Shown here in pieces: positions 53,939-61,824 of a stretch of 64,000 bases of DNA. The stretch is from the NCBI GenBank assembly GCA_031296915.1, contig JAVDPC010000001.1:1-64000 (forward strand), given 5' to 3'. The notes under the pieces are model-generated. The model was not told the origin of the DNA and ran no database searches. It was given only the letters and a program-made list of their open reading frames with translations. The stretch is from Cerasicoccus frondis (GTDB lineage: Bacteria; Verrucomicrobiota; Verrucomicrobiia; Opitutales; Cerasicoccaceae). The position numbers were made by a program, and so were the translations under genes. Position 1 is the first letter of the stretch. Each line of letters starts with the position of its first letter.

Positions 53939-55012
53939 TTATCCGCCCAGTTTCCACATTTCAGCCGGTGATTCATCCGGACCAAGTCCGTGAGGCTTGA
54001 TGCGTCGCAACTCCGAGTAATTATCTTTGCGTCGCAGCCAAATGTTACGCACGGCTTCGGCAAAATTGTCGTCAGCGAAATGCGGCTTTAGCGAAATGCC
54101 GCGATTCGCAAACAGGCAGGTATAGAGTTCGCCCATGGCGGATACCCTTGCCCGGGTACAACTCCCACAAAACGGTTGGCTGATCGATTCGATGAAACCA
54201 ACTTCCAGGCCGCTATCCAGATACCGATACCGTCGAGCGACTTCGCCAAATACTGCGGGGCGCATTGGCTCAAGCTCAGCTAATTGAGTGAGCAGCCTTC
54301 GAATTTCTGCGCCAGTCACGACATCTTCCTTCCGCCAACCATTGGTGGCGCCCACATCCATATACTCAATGTAACGTAGCGCGAATCCATGCGTCCGAGC
54401 CATTTTGGCCAGTGGCAAGATTTCCGAGTCGTTGACGCCACGCTTGATGACAGCATTCAGCTTCACGCCAAGTCCTGCTTCTCGAGCGGAAATGGCGGCC
54501 TCAATGATAGTCCAGGGATTATAATGCCGCCCCGCCATCTTGGCGGCAACAATCGGGTCCAATGCATCAAGGCTGATGTTCACTCGGTCTAAGCCAGCTT
54601 GCCGCAACTCGGGAGCCATCGCCTTCAATCGCATGCCATTGGTCGTCAACGCTAGGTCAACCGCAGGATGCTCTGATTTAAGCCTGGCAACAAAGTCCGC
54701 AATCTGTGGCCGCAGGAGCGGCTCGCCTCCCGTCAGCCTGATTTTCTCCACGCCAAGTTTCACAAACGCATCGGCGATTTGCGCCAGTTGGTCATAGGAC
54801 AATAATTCACGGATGGAACGAAAACGAAAGTCTTCACCAAATAATTCAGCCGGCAAACAATACTGACAACGCAGGTTGCAGCGATCAATAATCGACAGGC
54901 GCAAGTCCTTAAGCATGCGTCCACGAAGGTCGGCAACATTGCCTTCTGAGATAACTTTGCTCTGCAAAGCTACTTTCTCAGGCAAAGTAAGCTGACTGGA
55001 CGGACTAAGCAT
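53939..55012 (-). CDS. moaA: GTP 3',8-cyclase
   Basis: This 357-residue radical-SAM enzyme catalyses the first step of molybdopterin synthesis with MoaC. The SAM cluster motif CNLRCQYC is in LRLSIIDRCNLRCQYCLP. The C-terminal GTP-binding cluster is FCGSCTRARVSAMGELYTCLF, and the terminal Gly-Gly (KLGG) that completes the active site is present. Its start overlaps the end of moaE by 8 bp. Confidence 0.96.
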   Translation of the reverse strand: MLSPSSQLTLPEKVALQSKVISEGNVADLRGRMLKDLRLSIIDRCNLRCQYCLPAELFGEDFRFRSIRELLSYDQLAQIADAFVKLGVEKIRLTGGEPLLRPQIADFVARLKSEHPAVDLALTTNGMRLKAMAPELRQAGLDRVNISLDALDPIVAAKMAGRHYNPWTIIEAAISAREAGLGVKLNAVIKRGVNDSEILPLAKMARTHGFALRYIEYMDVGATNGWRKEDVVTGAEIRRLLTQLAELEPMRPAVFGEVARRYRYLDSGLEVGFIESISQPFCGSCTRARVSAMGELYTCLFANRGISLKPHFADDNFAEAVRNIWLRRKDNYSELRRIKPHGLGPDESPAEMWKLGG

Positions 55013-55469
55013 GCCGGTGCTTGTGGTCGTGGTTTAAGTGTCGATGATCGCAATGGCACGCGGTGGGATCGACCCACTCATCGGATCCATCCACGTAGTA
55101 CTCATGCTTCCAGATGGGAACTGTTGCTTTGATTTCGTCGATGATAAAACGGCAAGCCTCAAAGGCCTGATCGCGATGCACTGAGCACACGCCAACCCAA
55201 ACCGCCAGGTCTCCCGGAATCAACGCTCCGATCCGGTGCTCGGCTCTTAAATCAAGGAGGTCATACTGATCATGCGCCAGTTTGAGCACCGCCTCGCCTT
55301 GGGTTTGAGCTAGCTTGGCGTATGCCTGATACTCTAAGCGCTCAACATCTCTGCCGAGGTGGTGATTGCGCACCCAACCTTCGAAAGCACAGAAGCCGCC
55401 GGCGTCATGACGCAGTAAGCTGCCTCGCAAAACCTCATGCTCGATTACTTTGTTTGACAGAGTAAACAT
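55005..55469 (-). CDS. moaE: Molybdopterin synthase catalytic subunit, His-rich tail
   Basis: ATG 55469 gives 154 residues; the track's TTG one codon earlier is unlikely. Family motifs: FCAFEGWVRNHHLGRDVERLEYQAY, AVWVGVCSVHRDQAFEACRFIIDEIKATVPIWKHEYYVDGSDEWV. The enzyme inserts sulfur into precursor Z with MoaD. The C-terminal tail CHCDHRHLNHDHKHRHA is unusually His-rich and could bind metal. It follows moaD after 3 bp. Confidence 0.94.
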   Translation of the reverse strand: MFTLSNKVIEHEVLRGSLLRHDAGGFCAFEGWVRNHHLGRDVERLEYQAYAKLAQTQGEAVLKLAHDQYDLLDLRAEHRIGALIPGDLAVWVGVCSVHRDQAFEACRFIIDEIKATVPIWKHEYYVDGSDEWVDPTACHCDHRHLNHDHKHRHA

Positions 55470-55472
55470 CAA

Positions 55473-55715
55473 TTAACCTCCGGACATGGGTGGCATGATG
55501 GCCAACACATCACCATCGCTAAAGGCGTCACCGCCAGCACAAAACGCATCATTACATGCAAACCGCACGCGATCAACTGGCAACTGCCAGCCGTGTCTAT
55601 GCTTCAATTCTCCAAAAAGCTCGGTGCAGGTTTGCGCAGAAGTTTTAAACTGCTCCTCCGAACAACCGGCTTGCGCGCCTAGTTGGGCAAAATACATAAG
55701 CGTTACCGTCTTCAT
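55473..55715 (-). CDS. moaD: Molybdopterin synthase sulfur carrier subunit
   Basis: This 80-residue ubiquitin-like protein has a beta-grasp start (TLMYFAQLGAQAGCSEEQF) and the obligatory C-terminal Gly-Gly (LAIMPPMSGG) that is thiocarboxylated. It pairs with MoaE. It overlaps mobA by 4 bp. No dedicated moeB is visible in the window. Confidence 0.94.
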   Translation of the reverse strand: MKTVTLMYFAQLGAQAGCSEEQFKTSAQTCTELFGELKHRHGWQLPVDRVRFACNDAFCAGGDAFSDGDVLAIMPPMSGG

Positions 55716-56335
55716 TGCAGGGCCTCCGTTCCAGCAAGCTTTTCCAAACGCGCGAACTCTTCCGGCGTGTTGGCGTTTTCCAACGCCAATCGATTGGCTA
55801 AGTCCAAAAGCTTAACTCGGCCTTGCCCTTCGATCAAAAGCTTTCTGGGACAGCGTCGATCAGCAGCAAGCGCAGCTTCAAATACAGGTTTAGCCGCAGG
55901 CTCGTAAAGTGCGCACATTGGCTCCGGCAGTCCATCACTTGCACTGCGGTATGCCGTCGCTAAGTGGCCCGCAGCTCGCTGAGCAATCAACTCAAGCAGC
56001 GTACCGCTATCCAATAGTGGCAGATCGCATGCGACAACGAGCAGCGCATGATCCGGGTACTGTCGCCATGCGCTGAGCCAACCCGAAAGCGGCCCTGCAT
56101 CAGCGAAACAATCTTCAATGTGCTTTACGCTGATTCCATTTTCCTCTGTCAGTACTTGATTGGGACGAATAGACACCGCCACCTCCAATCCAACGAAACG
56201 AAGCAGCTCAGCCTGTTTGCGCCAAAGCGCCTGGCCTCCCCAGTGCAAACTCGATTTGTCCCGCCCCATGCGGCGACTTTGTCCGCCAGCGAGCACCAAG
56301 CCGAGAGTCGGGCTGTGTTCCGGAAGTTCAGGCAT
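55712..56335 (-). CDS. mobA: Molybdenum cofactor guanylyltransferase
   Basis: ATG 56335 gives 207 residues with the nucleotide-binding start LGLVLAGGQSRRMGRDKSSLHWGG and the DLPLL acidic metal motif (VVACDLPLLDSGT). It converts molybdopterin to the guanine dinucleotide form. The upstream frame to 56395 lies inside moaC and lacks a start signal. It overlaps moaC by 8 bp. Confidence 0.92.
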   Translation of the reverse strand: MPELPEHSPTLGLVLAGGQSRRMGRDKSSLHWGGQALWRKQAELLRFVGLEVAVSIRPNQVLTEENGISVKHIEDCFADAGPLSGWLSAWRQYPDHALLVVACDLPLLDSGTLLELIAQRAAGHLATAYRSASDGLPEPMCALYEPAAKPVFEAALAADRRCPRKLLIEGQGRVKLLDLANRLALENANTPEEFARLEKLAGTEALQ

Positions 56336-56813
56336 CAGCTTGGAAATCCTTTTTGCCGCCCGTTTTACTGAGCAAGCGCGTTTGCCTAATTTCAATGCCG
56401 TGCCCCAAGGCCTTCGTCATATCATAGATCGTTAGTGCGGCTGCAGAGGCTCCGGTCAGCGCTTCCATTTCGACTCCAGTCTTTCCCGTCGTCTTGACCT
56501 TGCAGTGTATGATCAGCATCGCTTCATCAACATCGGGCTCAATCGTAAAGGAGCAACCGTCGATAGGCAGCGGATGGCAAAATGGAATCCATTGGCTCGT
56601 CTGCTTAACACCCATGACGCCAGCAACTCTGGCGACATCCAGAATCGATCCTTTCTTCGACGTGAACCCGTTTTCGCACAAGTAGGCCCAAGCATCTGGC
56701 GGAAACAGGACAATGGCTTCGGCAACTGCCTCTCGTGTGGAAACAGCCTTAGCGCTGACATCGACCATTCTCGGCCGGGCTGACTCATCTAAATGCGTTA
56801 AACTTTTACTCAT
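56328..56813 (-). CDS. moaC: Cyclic pyranopterin monophosphate synthase
   Basis: ATG 56813 gives 161 residues. Conserved boxes: MVDVSAKAVSTREAVAEA, GVMGVKQTSQWIPFCHPLPIDG and TTGKTGVEMEALTGASAAALTIYDMTKAL with the active-site Lys. It completes precursor Z synthesis after MoaA. The start overlaps the moeA stop (ATGA). Confidence 0.95.
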   Translation of the reverse strand: MSKSLTHLDESARPRMVDVSAKAVSTREAVAEAIVLFPPDAWAYLCENGFTSKKGSILDVARVAGVMGVKQTSQWIPFCHPLPIDGCSFTIEPDVDEAMLIIHCKVKTTGKTGVEMEALTGASAAALTIYDMTKALGHGIEIRQTRLLSKTGGKKDFQADA

Positions 56814-58009
56814 ACTGACCACTTGTAGAATGTGACTCTAGTTCCTGCTGTCCATCGTGAAGCGTTTTCAGGCAGCTCAATAAAACCATCTGCGCCACAG
56901 AGTCTAGCGTAGTCACCGGAATTGTTGACGGGGCGTGGTTCCGCACTTCCGTCACTGCGGAGCGTCACCGGCAAAAACCAGGTCATCGGTCGTGCAAATG
57001 AGACATCTTCCGCAATAGCGACTGACTGCGCTGTTGCCGCCTGCCCATCCCGTTGACGTAAATATGGCAGTATGTAACGGTGCAGGCCGACTAACGCAGA
57101 GACGGGATTTCCTGGCAGTGCGAAGATCATTTTTCCGTCAGGGGTTCGCCACAAACCCATTGGCTTTCCAGGGCGCTGACGGACACCGTGGAAGACGCAA
57201 CCGGCAACGTCATCCAGCGCCATGGGTATCCAATCCCGCTGCCCCTTGGAAACGGCTCCCGCAATAACCAGCACATCGGATCGCGCCAGTAAATCCTGCA
57301 ATCGAGCTTTGCCTACAGTCTCATCGTCGGGCCAGTGATCAACTTCTCCGACGTGAAAACGGGCCAGCCCAAGGGCAGACTCCAGCGTAGTCGCATTGGA
57401 CGCGCGTATCTGGTGTGGTAATGGCGTCGAAGTGATGGGAACAAGCTCATCTCCCGTACCCACGACCGCGATCCGCGGACGTGCGCTCACCTTTACTTCG
57501 GCATATCCACAGGACGCGGCAACGCCCAACTCTACGGGGCCTAATGGTGAACCTGCAGAAACGAGTAAACTTTGCGCTGCAAAGTCTGTGCCTTGACGAT
57601 GGATATATTGCCCACGCTCGATGTCATCTTTGGCGGTTAAGGTGAAGATTTCGCCTTCGCGTTCCGTGTCTTCGTAGGGGATGACTGCATCGGCGCCCAC
57701 AGGTAAACTGGCCCCGGTCATGATTTCAATCGCCGCTCCAGATTTATCAGGCAGCCCGCATGCGCGATCACCAGCCATTTGCTGACCACAGACTAAGAAT
57801 TTTCCTGTCGTCGGCGCCACATCATCAAATCGAACCGCATAGCCATCCATCATCACCCGGTCGAACGGTGGAAGCGGACGATCGGCATAAATATTTTCCC
57901 GTAGAATGCGCCCCGCTGCTTTTCCCAGCGGGCAACTAATGGCGGGACTTTGGTCGCCGAAGCTGGCAATCAATTCGTCGGCAGTGGTGACGCTGATTAG
58001 ATCGCTCAT
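56810..58009 (-). CDS. moeA: Molybdopterin molybdenumtransferase
   Basis: This 399-residue enzyme inserts molybdate into adenylated molybdopterin. ATG 58009 overlaps the MOSC stop (ATGA), which favours it over the longer frame to 58096. Motifs: GRILRENIYADRPLPPFDRVMMDGYAVRF, IMTGASLPVGADAVIPYEDTE, VVGTGDELVPI and RPGKPMGLWRTPDGKMIFALPGNPVSALVGLHRYI. No separate mogA is visible nearby. Confidence 0.95.
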   Translation of the reverse strand: MSDLISVTTADELIASFGDQSPAISCPLGKAAGRILRENIYADRPLPPFDRVMMDGYAVRFDDVAPTTGKFLVCGQQMAGDRACGLPDKSGAAIEIMTGASLPVGADAVIPYEDTEREGEIFTLTAKDDIERGQYIHRQGTDFAAQSLLVSAGSPLGPVELGVAASCGYAEVKVSARPRIAVVGTGDELVPITSTPLPHQIRASNATTLESALGLARFHVGEVDHWPDDETVGKARLQDLLARSDVLVIAGAVSKGQRDWIPMALDDVAGCVFHGVRQRPGKPMGLWRTPDGKMIFALPGNPVSALVGLHRYILPYLRQRDGQAATAQSVAIAEDVSFARPMTWFLPVTLRSDGSAEPRPVNNSGDYARLCGADGFIELPENASRWTAGTRVTFYKWSV

Positions 58010-58506
58010 GACAACACCTCCAACGTCTGTTCGCCCAGCGATAGTTTTCCGGATTCCAAGATACGGACACGGAGACCTCCCCGCCCCTTCAACCACTCAA
58101 ACGCTCCTGGCGTAACAGCCTCGTCCATCCAATAGCAGGGGCTACATTCTTCGCTGCCCGAGAAAACTACGTCACCCATGCGGAATTCCCTACCGATGAG
58201 CGAATTGAGGTCGACTCCGTTTAAGAGCACATTGCGACGAAAAAGCGATCTATCCAATGTGGGTAACTGAAACGCCAGCTCCAATTTACGGGCGACGGCC
58301 TCATCAAAAAAAGTCAACTGCCCTTTATAATCCGGCTTGTAGTCGTAGTAGCGGTCACCTGCGATTCCCTTGCCTGCGTGGCAATCGATGAAGTCTGCTT
58401 TCACGACTCCGTGGTCCTCACGCCCAAGCCCATGACGCCCGCGGAAGTCATGACCAGGCGAAATCCAGATGGCCATAACCTTCACCATGGTGCGCTCGGA
58501 TAGCAT
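58006..58506 (-). CDS. MOSC-domain protein
   Basis: The 166-residue protein is a single MOSC domain, which binds Mo cofactor in sulfurase-type enzymes. Features are GKGIAGDRYYDYKPDYKGQLTFFDEAV, RRNVLLNGVDLNSLIGREFRMGDVVFSGSEECSPCYWMDEAV with the conserved Cys and a RGRGGLRVRILESG end. It heads the Moco operon; its function in biosynthesis or cofactor handling is not proven. Alternative ATG at 58488. Confidence 0.88.
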   Translation of the reverse strand: MLSERTMVKVMAIWISPGHDFRGRHGLGREDHGVVKADFIDCHAGKGIAGDRYYDYKPDYKGQLTFFDEAVARKLELAFQLPTLDRSLFRRNVLLNGVDLNSLIGREFRMGDVVFSGSEECSPCYWMDEAVTPGAFEWLKGRGGLRVRILESGKLSLGEQTLEVLS

Positions 58507-58546
58507 TGAGAAACGATACTTATCGCTAATGATGATTCAACTACAG

Positions 58547-58581
58547 AAAAAAGCTGTCGACAAGTATTCCTCGCCGACAGC
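58547..58581 (-). terminator. Rho-independent terminator of the outer-membrane barrel gene
   Basis: Read on the minus strand, GCTGTCGG (58574-58581) pairs with TCGACAGC (58553-58560) around a 13-base loop, and six T follow. It lies 28 bp past the barrel's stop and before the MOSC start, separating the two units. Confidence 0.85.
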
Positions 58582-58608
58582 CTCTCTCTAACCTATAGCA
58601 AACCTAAA

Positions 58609-59907
58609 CTAGAGCTTGAAGTCGATTTGGACCCAAAGCTTGGTGACGTCAGCCCCGAGAGGAACTGATGGGCCACCATGACCATCATAGTAGGCAAACT
58701 TAACCAATGCGGTAAGGTTGTCCGTGATCGGGCGTGAAAGCCCAATGTCGAACTCCTTACCATAAGTGTTATTAGCGCTTTCCGCAGTGAAGTAGTGCAC
58801 GGCGCCAGTCAGACCGAACTTGTAGGGAAGCTTGGCCTTGTAATAAATGTAGAAATCCTGCAAGCCAGCGGCTGGCGTGTTTAGGAACACGTCGGCCCAA
58901 CCGTTGAACTTATGGAGCGTGGCGAGAGGTGTTTGGAACGAACGCGTGCCGTTGCCGCCCAGGTTTTCAAATCCGAACCCGGCTTCGTAACCTTCATAGT
59001 TCAATCCAAGAACCGTGTGGAAGTAATTCAACCAGAAGTCAGAATTTGCGCCTGAGGCAGAATTCTCGGTTTGGAAGCCGTACTCAGCCCGGAAAGGCAT
59101 GCTCAGGCCATCGCTTAGCTCTACCTTGCCGTCATAATAGAGGCCGAAGGTGTTGCCGGAAGCAGCTGCAGCGCCATCCAGATCCAGATAGTAGAAATAT
59201 GCCGCCAGCGTTCCATAGGGCACGCCCTTGTAATGAACGTTAAAGAAGTGGTTGTTCGAGTGAAAACGCTCAAGGTTCGCGGTCGGAGCATACACCCCAA
59301 AAATGCGATTTACTCGCCAATCCCAGGCATAGGAAAACCAAGTGTCTTGGATGATCTCAGTTTGAAAGCGAAGCGCGTCAAACGTCTGCTCGTTCTGACG
59401 CCAGGCAACTGCGCCTACGTAGCGTTGGTTGTCTAAATTGATCTCCTGTCGCCCACCTTTAAAGTCACTGTTCCAGCCGGCAAAACCGAAGAAAAGTTGA
59501 TTCAGCTCATTGTTGCGTGGGTCTGGAATCAGCGTTTGGGTGCCTGGCCCCGGAAAGGCCTGGTAGTCAGAATAGTTAATCGCCCAGGTGTTTTCGAACT
59601 CGCCCAGCAAATACATGCCATAAAGCTTGGGCGTCTCGTAGCCGATGCGCGTGCGTAAAGTTAATGCGTTAGACGAAGAGAGCGGCCCCTGAACGTCCGC
59701 ATACTCGTAGCGCAATCTTTGATTAAACAGCAAGCGACCTTGCGTAGCCGGCTCCCCGGCGTAGCCAAGGATTTCCTGCCCAAGTTCGGTGTTTGGCTTG
59801 GCGTTTTCCCATTTTTCAGGCGCTTCGCCAAAGTCAATGACATCAGCTGTGGCCGTAGTAACGCCAAGTAACGCCAGAGTAGTGAGTTGTTTCAGTGTGT
59901 TTTTCAT
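58609..59907 (-). CDS. Outer-membrane beta-barrel porin (alginate-export-like)
   Basis: The 432-residue protein has a signal peptide (MKNTLKQLTTLALLGVTTATA). It has repeated amphipathic beta strands rich in Tyr, Phe and Trp, with a strongly aromatic pattern (RLRYEYADVQG, TRIGYETPKLYGMYLLGEFENTWAINYSDYQ) as in the Alginate_exp barrel family. It ends with a strand WVQIDFKL. The cargo is unknown. It has its own terminator. A site resembling the NsrR-type palindrome is 31 bp upstream of its start, noted as a finding. Confidence 0.85.
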   Translation of the reverse strand: MKNTLKQLTTLALLGVTTATADVIDFGEAPEKWENAKPNTELGQEILGYAGEPATQGRLLFNQRLRYEYADVQGPLSSSNALTLRTRIGYETPKLYGMYLLGEFENTWAINYSDYQAFPGPGTQTLIPDPRNNELNQLFFGFAGWNSDFKGGRQEINLDNQRYVGAVAWRQNEQTFDALRFQTEIIQDTWFSYAWDWRVNRIFGVYAPTANLERFHSNNHFFNVHYKGVPYGTLAAYFYYLDLDGAAAASGNTFGLYYDGKVELSDGLSMPFRAEYGFQTENSASGANSDFWLNYFHTVLGLNYEGYEAGFGFENLGGNGTRSFQTPLATLHKFNGWADVFLNTPAAGLQDFYIYYKAKLPYKFGLTGAVHYFTAESANNTYGKEFDIGLSRPITDNLTALVKFAYYDGHGGPSVPLGADVTKLWVQIDFKL

Positions 59908-60245
59908 TTTCAGTTAGTAAGTTGTAAAGATTGTTCAGAAATGACCTTTCGCATGCCATTTAAGCTCCGACCGTGCCAAAGATGCTGAATGTGTCATTTA
60001 TGCCAGTGATTAAAAGTAATTACATACATGAGCTAAATTCATACATGACTTAGATTGCTAGCTGCTCGACATGGACAGAGCTTTCTATAGCCATCCCATA
60101 CTGGCGTCGGTTCTGGCGACGCGAGGTCCATTGATTTCCTTCATGGCGCCAATGAATCTAGCCAACTGGAAAAGTTACCCCGGTTTTCGGTTAATTCCTC
60201 GCTTATTGAAACTGATTGATCAAATTTTGCCCCAATTTTGATCAT
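59908..60245. other. Intergenic region between the porin and xth
   Basis: These 338 bp lie between two divergent genes. Present are an NsrR-like half-conserved palindrome (59939-59961), a tandem direct repeat of 17 bp (60023-60039 and 60040-60056, 14 of 17 identical), a small hairpin GCGTCG/CGACGC around 60103-60121, and an inverted repeat just before the xth ATG (60217-60244). A 56-codon frame at 60071-60241 is not supported. Confidence 0.6.
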
Positions 60246-61013
60246 ATGAGTCAAACAATAGACATTATTTCGTGGAATGTGAACGGCTTGCGCGCGGTTC
60301 TGAAGAAGGGTTTTCTGGATTTCATCGCCAAGCGTGGTCCAGACATTGTCTGCTTGCAGGAAATCAAGGCGAGTGAGCATCAGATACCGAAACTGGAGAT
60401 GCCCTTTCAACAACAGTGCTACCACAGCGCTGACCGTGCGGGCTACTCAGGCACAGCAACTTTCTCTAAGCTGCCATTTCTGGATGAAACAACGGGACTG
60501 CCCGACCACCCAAGAGAAGGCCGAGTGCTGACGCTTGAATACGAGGCTTTTTACCTGGTCAATGTCTACGTGCCGAACTCACAGGATGAGCTGCGCCGAT
60601 TGCCTTACCGGACTACCGAGTTCGACCCCGCCTTCCGCGATTACTTAAAGGAGTTAGATGCAAAAAAGCCGGTGATCGTGTGTGGCGATTTCAATGTCGC
60701 GCACCAGGAAATCGACATCGCGCGCCCTAAAGCCAACCGTCGCACAGCTGGCTTCACCGATGAAGAGCGCGAACAATTCACCAAACATTTAGATGCAGGG
60801 CTCGTTGATATTTTCCGGGCGCAACATGTAGGCGAACCCGACCACTACACTTGGTGGAGCTATCGAGGCGGAGCCAGGGGGCGGAATGTCGGCTGGAGAA
60901 TTGACTACTTCCTGGTGTCGAAACGCTTGGCGCCGAACATCGAAAAGACTGAAATTCTCAGTGACGTAATGGGCAGCGATCACTGCCCCATCGCGATCAC
61001 CCTGAAAATCTAG
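60246..61013 (+). CDS. xth: Exodeoxyribonuclease III
   Basis: The 255-residue AP endonuclease / exonuclease III has the motifs IISWNVNGLRA, DIVCLQEIKA, VNVYVPNSQ, the catalytic VCGDFNVAH, RIDYFLVSKRL and GSDHCPI. ATG 60246 matches the usual start; the frame to 60216 is rejected. It repairs abasic sites, cleaving 5' of the lesion. Its stop codon merges with a REP-like element shared with the convergent pqiC-like gene. Confidence 0.95.
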   Translation: MSQTIDIISWNVNGLRAVLKKGFLDFIAKRGPDIVCLQEIKASEHQIPKLEMPFQQQCYHSADRAGYSGTATFSKLPFLDETTGLPDHPREGRVLTLEYEAFYLVNVYVPNSQDELRRLPYRTTEFDPAFRDYLKELDAKKPVIVCGDFNVAHQEIDIARPKANRRTAGFTDEEREQFTKHLDAGLVDIFRAQHVGEPDHYTWWSYRGGARGRNVGWRIDYFLVSKRLAPNIEKTEILSDVMGSDHCPIAITLKI

Positions 61014-61163
61014 AGCACTTTTCACCTAGATTGGCCGAATCAGGTGGGGATAAGATTGGATGCAGCGCAAGGCGGCCTTGATTGAGCGGGCTGAAAGCCC
61101 GTAATTGAAATGCCAACGTAGCAAACTTCCGATCTGGCTCCAAAGCTCGAACCGAGTGCTTTA
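61012..61163. repeat. REP-like element bridging two convergent stop codons
   Basis: The element starts inside the xth stop (AGAGCACTTTTCA) and ends inside the pqiC-like stop. Its ends are inverted relatives (TAGAGCACTT and the reverse complement TAAAGCACTC). The centre carries GCGCAAGGCGGCC and the hairpin GGGCT-GA-AAGCCC. It shares head sequence with 34910-35093 and carries that element's distal half in the opposite orientation. Confidence 0.8.
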
Positions 61164-61820
61164 GTTGCTAGGCGCGCTACTGCTTTTGGCCAATTGCTCG
61201 GCGTCAACTTTGGCGATATCCTTGGCAGCAGCATAGGAAAACTGCGTCAGCGTATCACTCAGTGCATTGACTGCATTGGTGGTGGATAGCGTTGATCCTG
61301 ATGAATCCGTATATGTGGCCTCGCTGATCAAGAAGGTTTCATCATTTTTGCGATCTGCGATACGGTAGATGATTCTTAATTCCGCGACGCCTTCGTCGTT
61401 CGCACAAAAATCAGTCACTACAGCGCTGATCATGTATTTGCGAGGAAATGGCTGCATCCAGGGGAATGCGGCAACTTTCCCTGGGCCAAGCAATTGAGTC
61501 AGGTTTTCACGCGTCACACGGGTAACGCCGGAGCCGATTGGCTCAGCCCAACGAGCAAACTCATTGAACCTGACTTCGTTGGTATTAACGCGATACGCCA
61601 TTTGCGGGCGGTCAAGATACTTAGGAATCTCAATTTGAGCGACGCCGACATCGGGTGGCGAATCCTGAAAAACGGGAAGCGGCTCCGTAGCCTGAGGCAA
61701 GGAAGTTAAAACGTAGAACTTGGATGGCGTTGATTGCTTACCCAAGCTGCACCCCTGCTGGGTGAATAGCAGACCTAGAGCGATGACTGGGAGTGCGAAC
61801 TTAAAGAATAACTCTCTCAT
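61161..61820 (-). CDS. PqiC-like ABC-type transport auxiliary lipoprotein
   Basis: ATG 61820 gives 219 residues; GGAG lies 10 bp before it. Lipoprotein signal: LPVIALGLLFTQQGC. The domain matches PqiC/DUF330 by the segments FYVLTSLPQA, VGVAQIEIPKYLDRPQMAYRVNTNEVRFNEFARWAEPIGSGVTRVTRENL. Such lipoproteins work in MCE-type lipid transport between membranes. It follows the MCE gene after 4 bp. Confidence 0.88.
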   Translation of the reverse strand: MRELFFKFALPVIALGLLFTQQGCSLGKQSTPSKFYVLTSLPQATEPLPVFQDSPPDVGVAQIEIPKYLDRPQMAYRVNTNEVRFNEFARWAEPIGSGVTRVTRENLTQLLGPGKVAAFPWMQPFPRKYMISAVVTDFCANDEGVAELRIIYRIADRKNDETFLISEATYTDSSGSTLSTTNAVNALSDTLTQFSYAAAKDIAKVDAEQLAKSSSAPSN

Positions 61821-61824
61821 ATGC

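Noticed and set aside
60071..60241. 56-codon frame upstream of xth
   Set aside because: It ends inside the inverted repeat right before xth and has no start signal or family resemblance.
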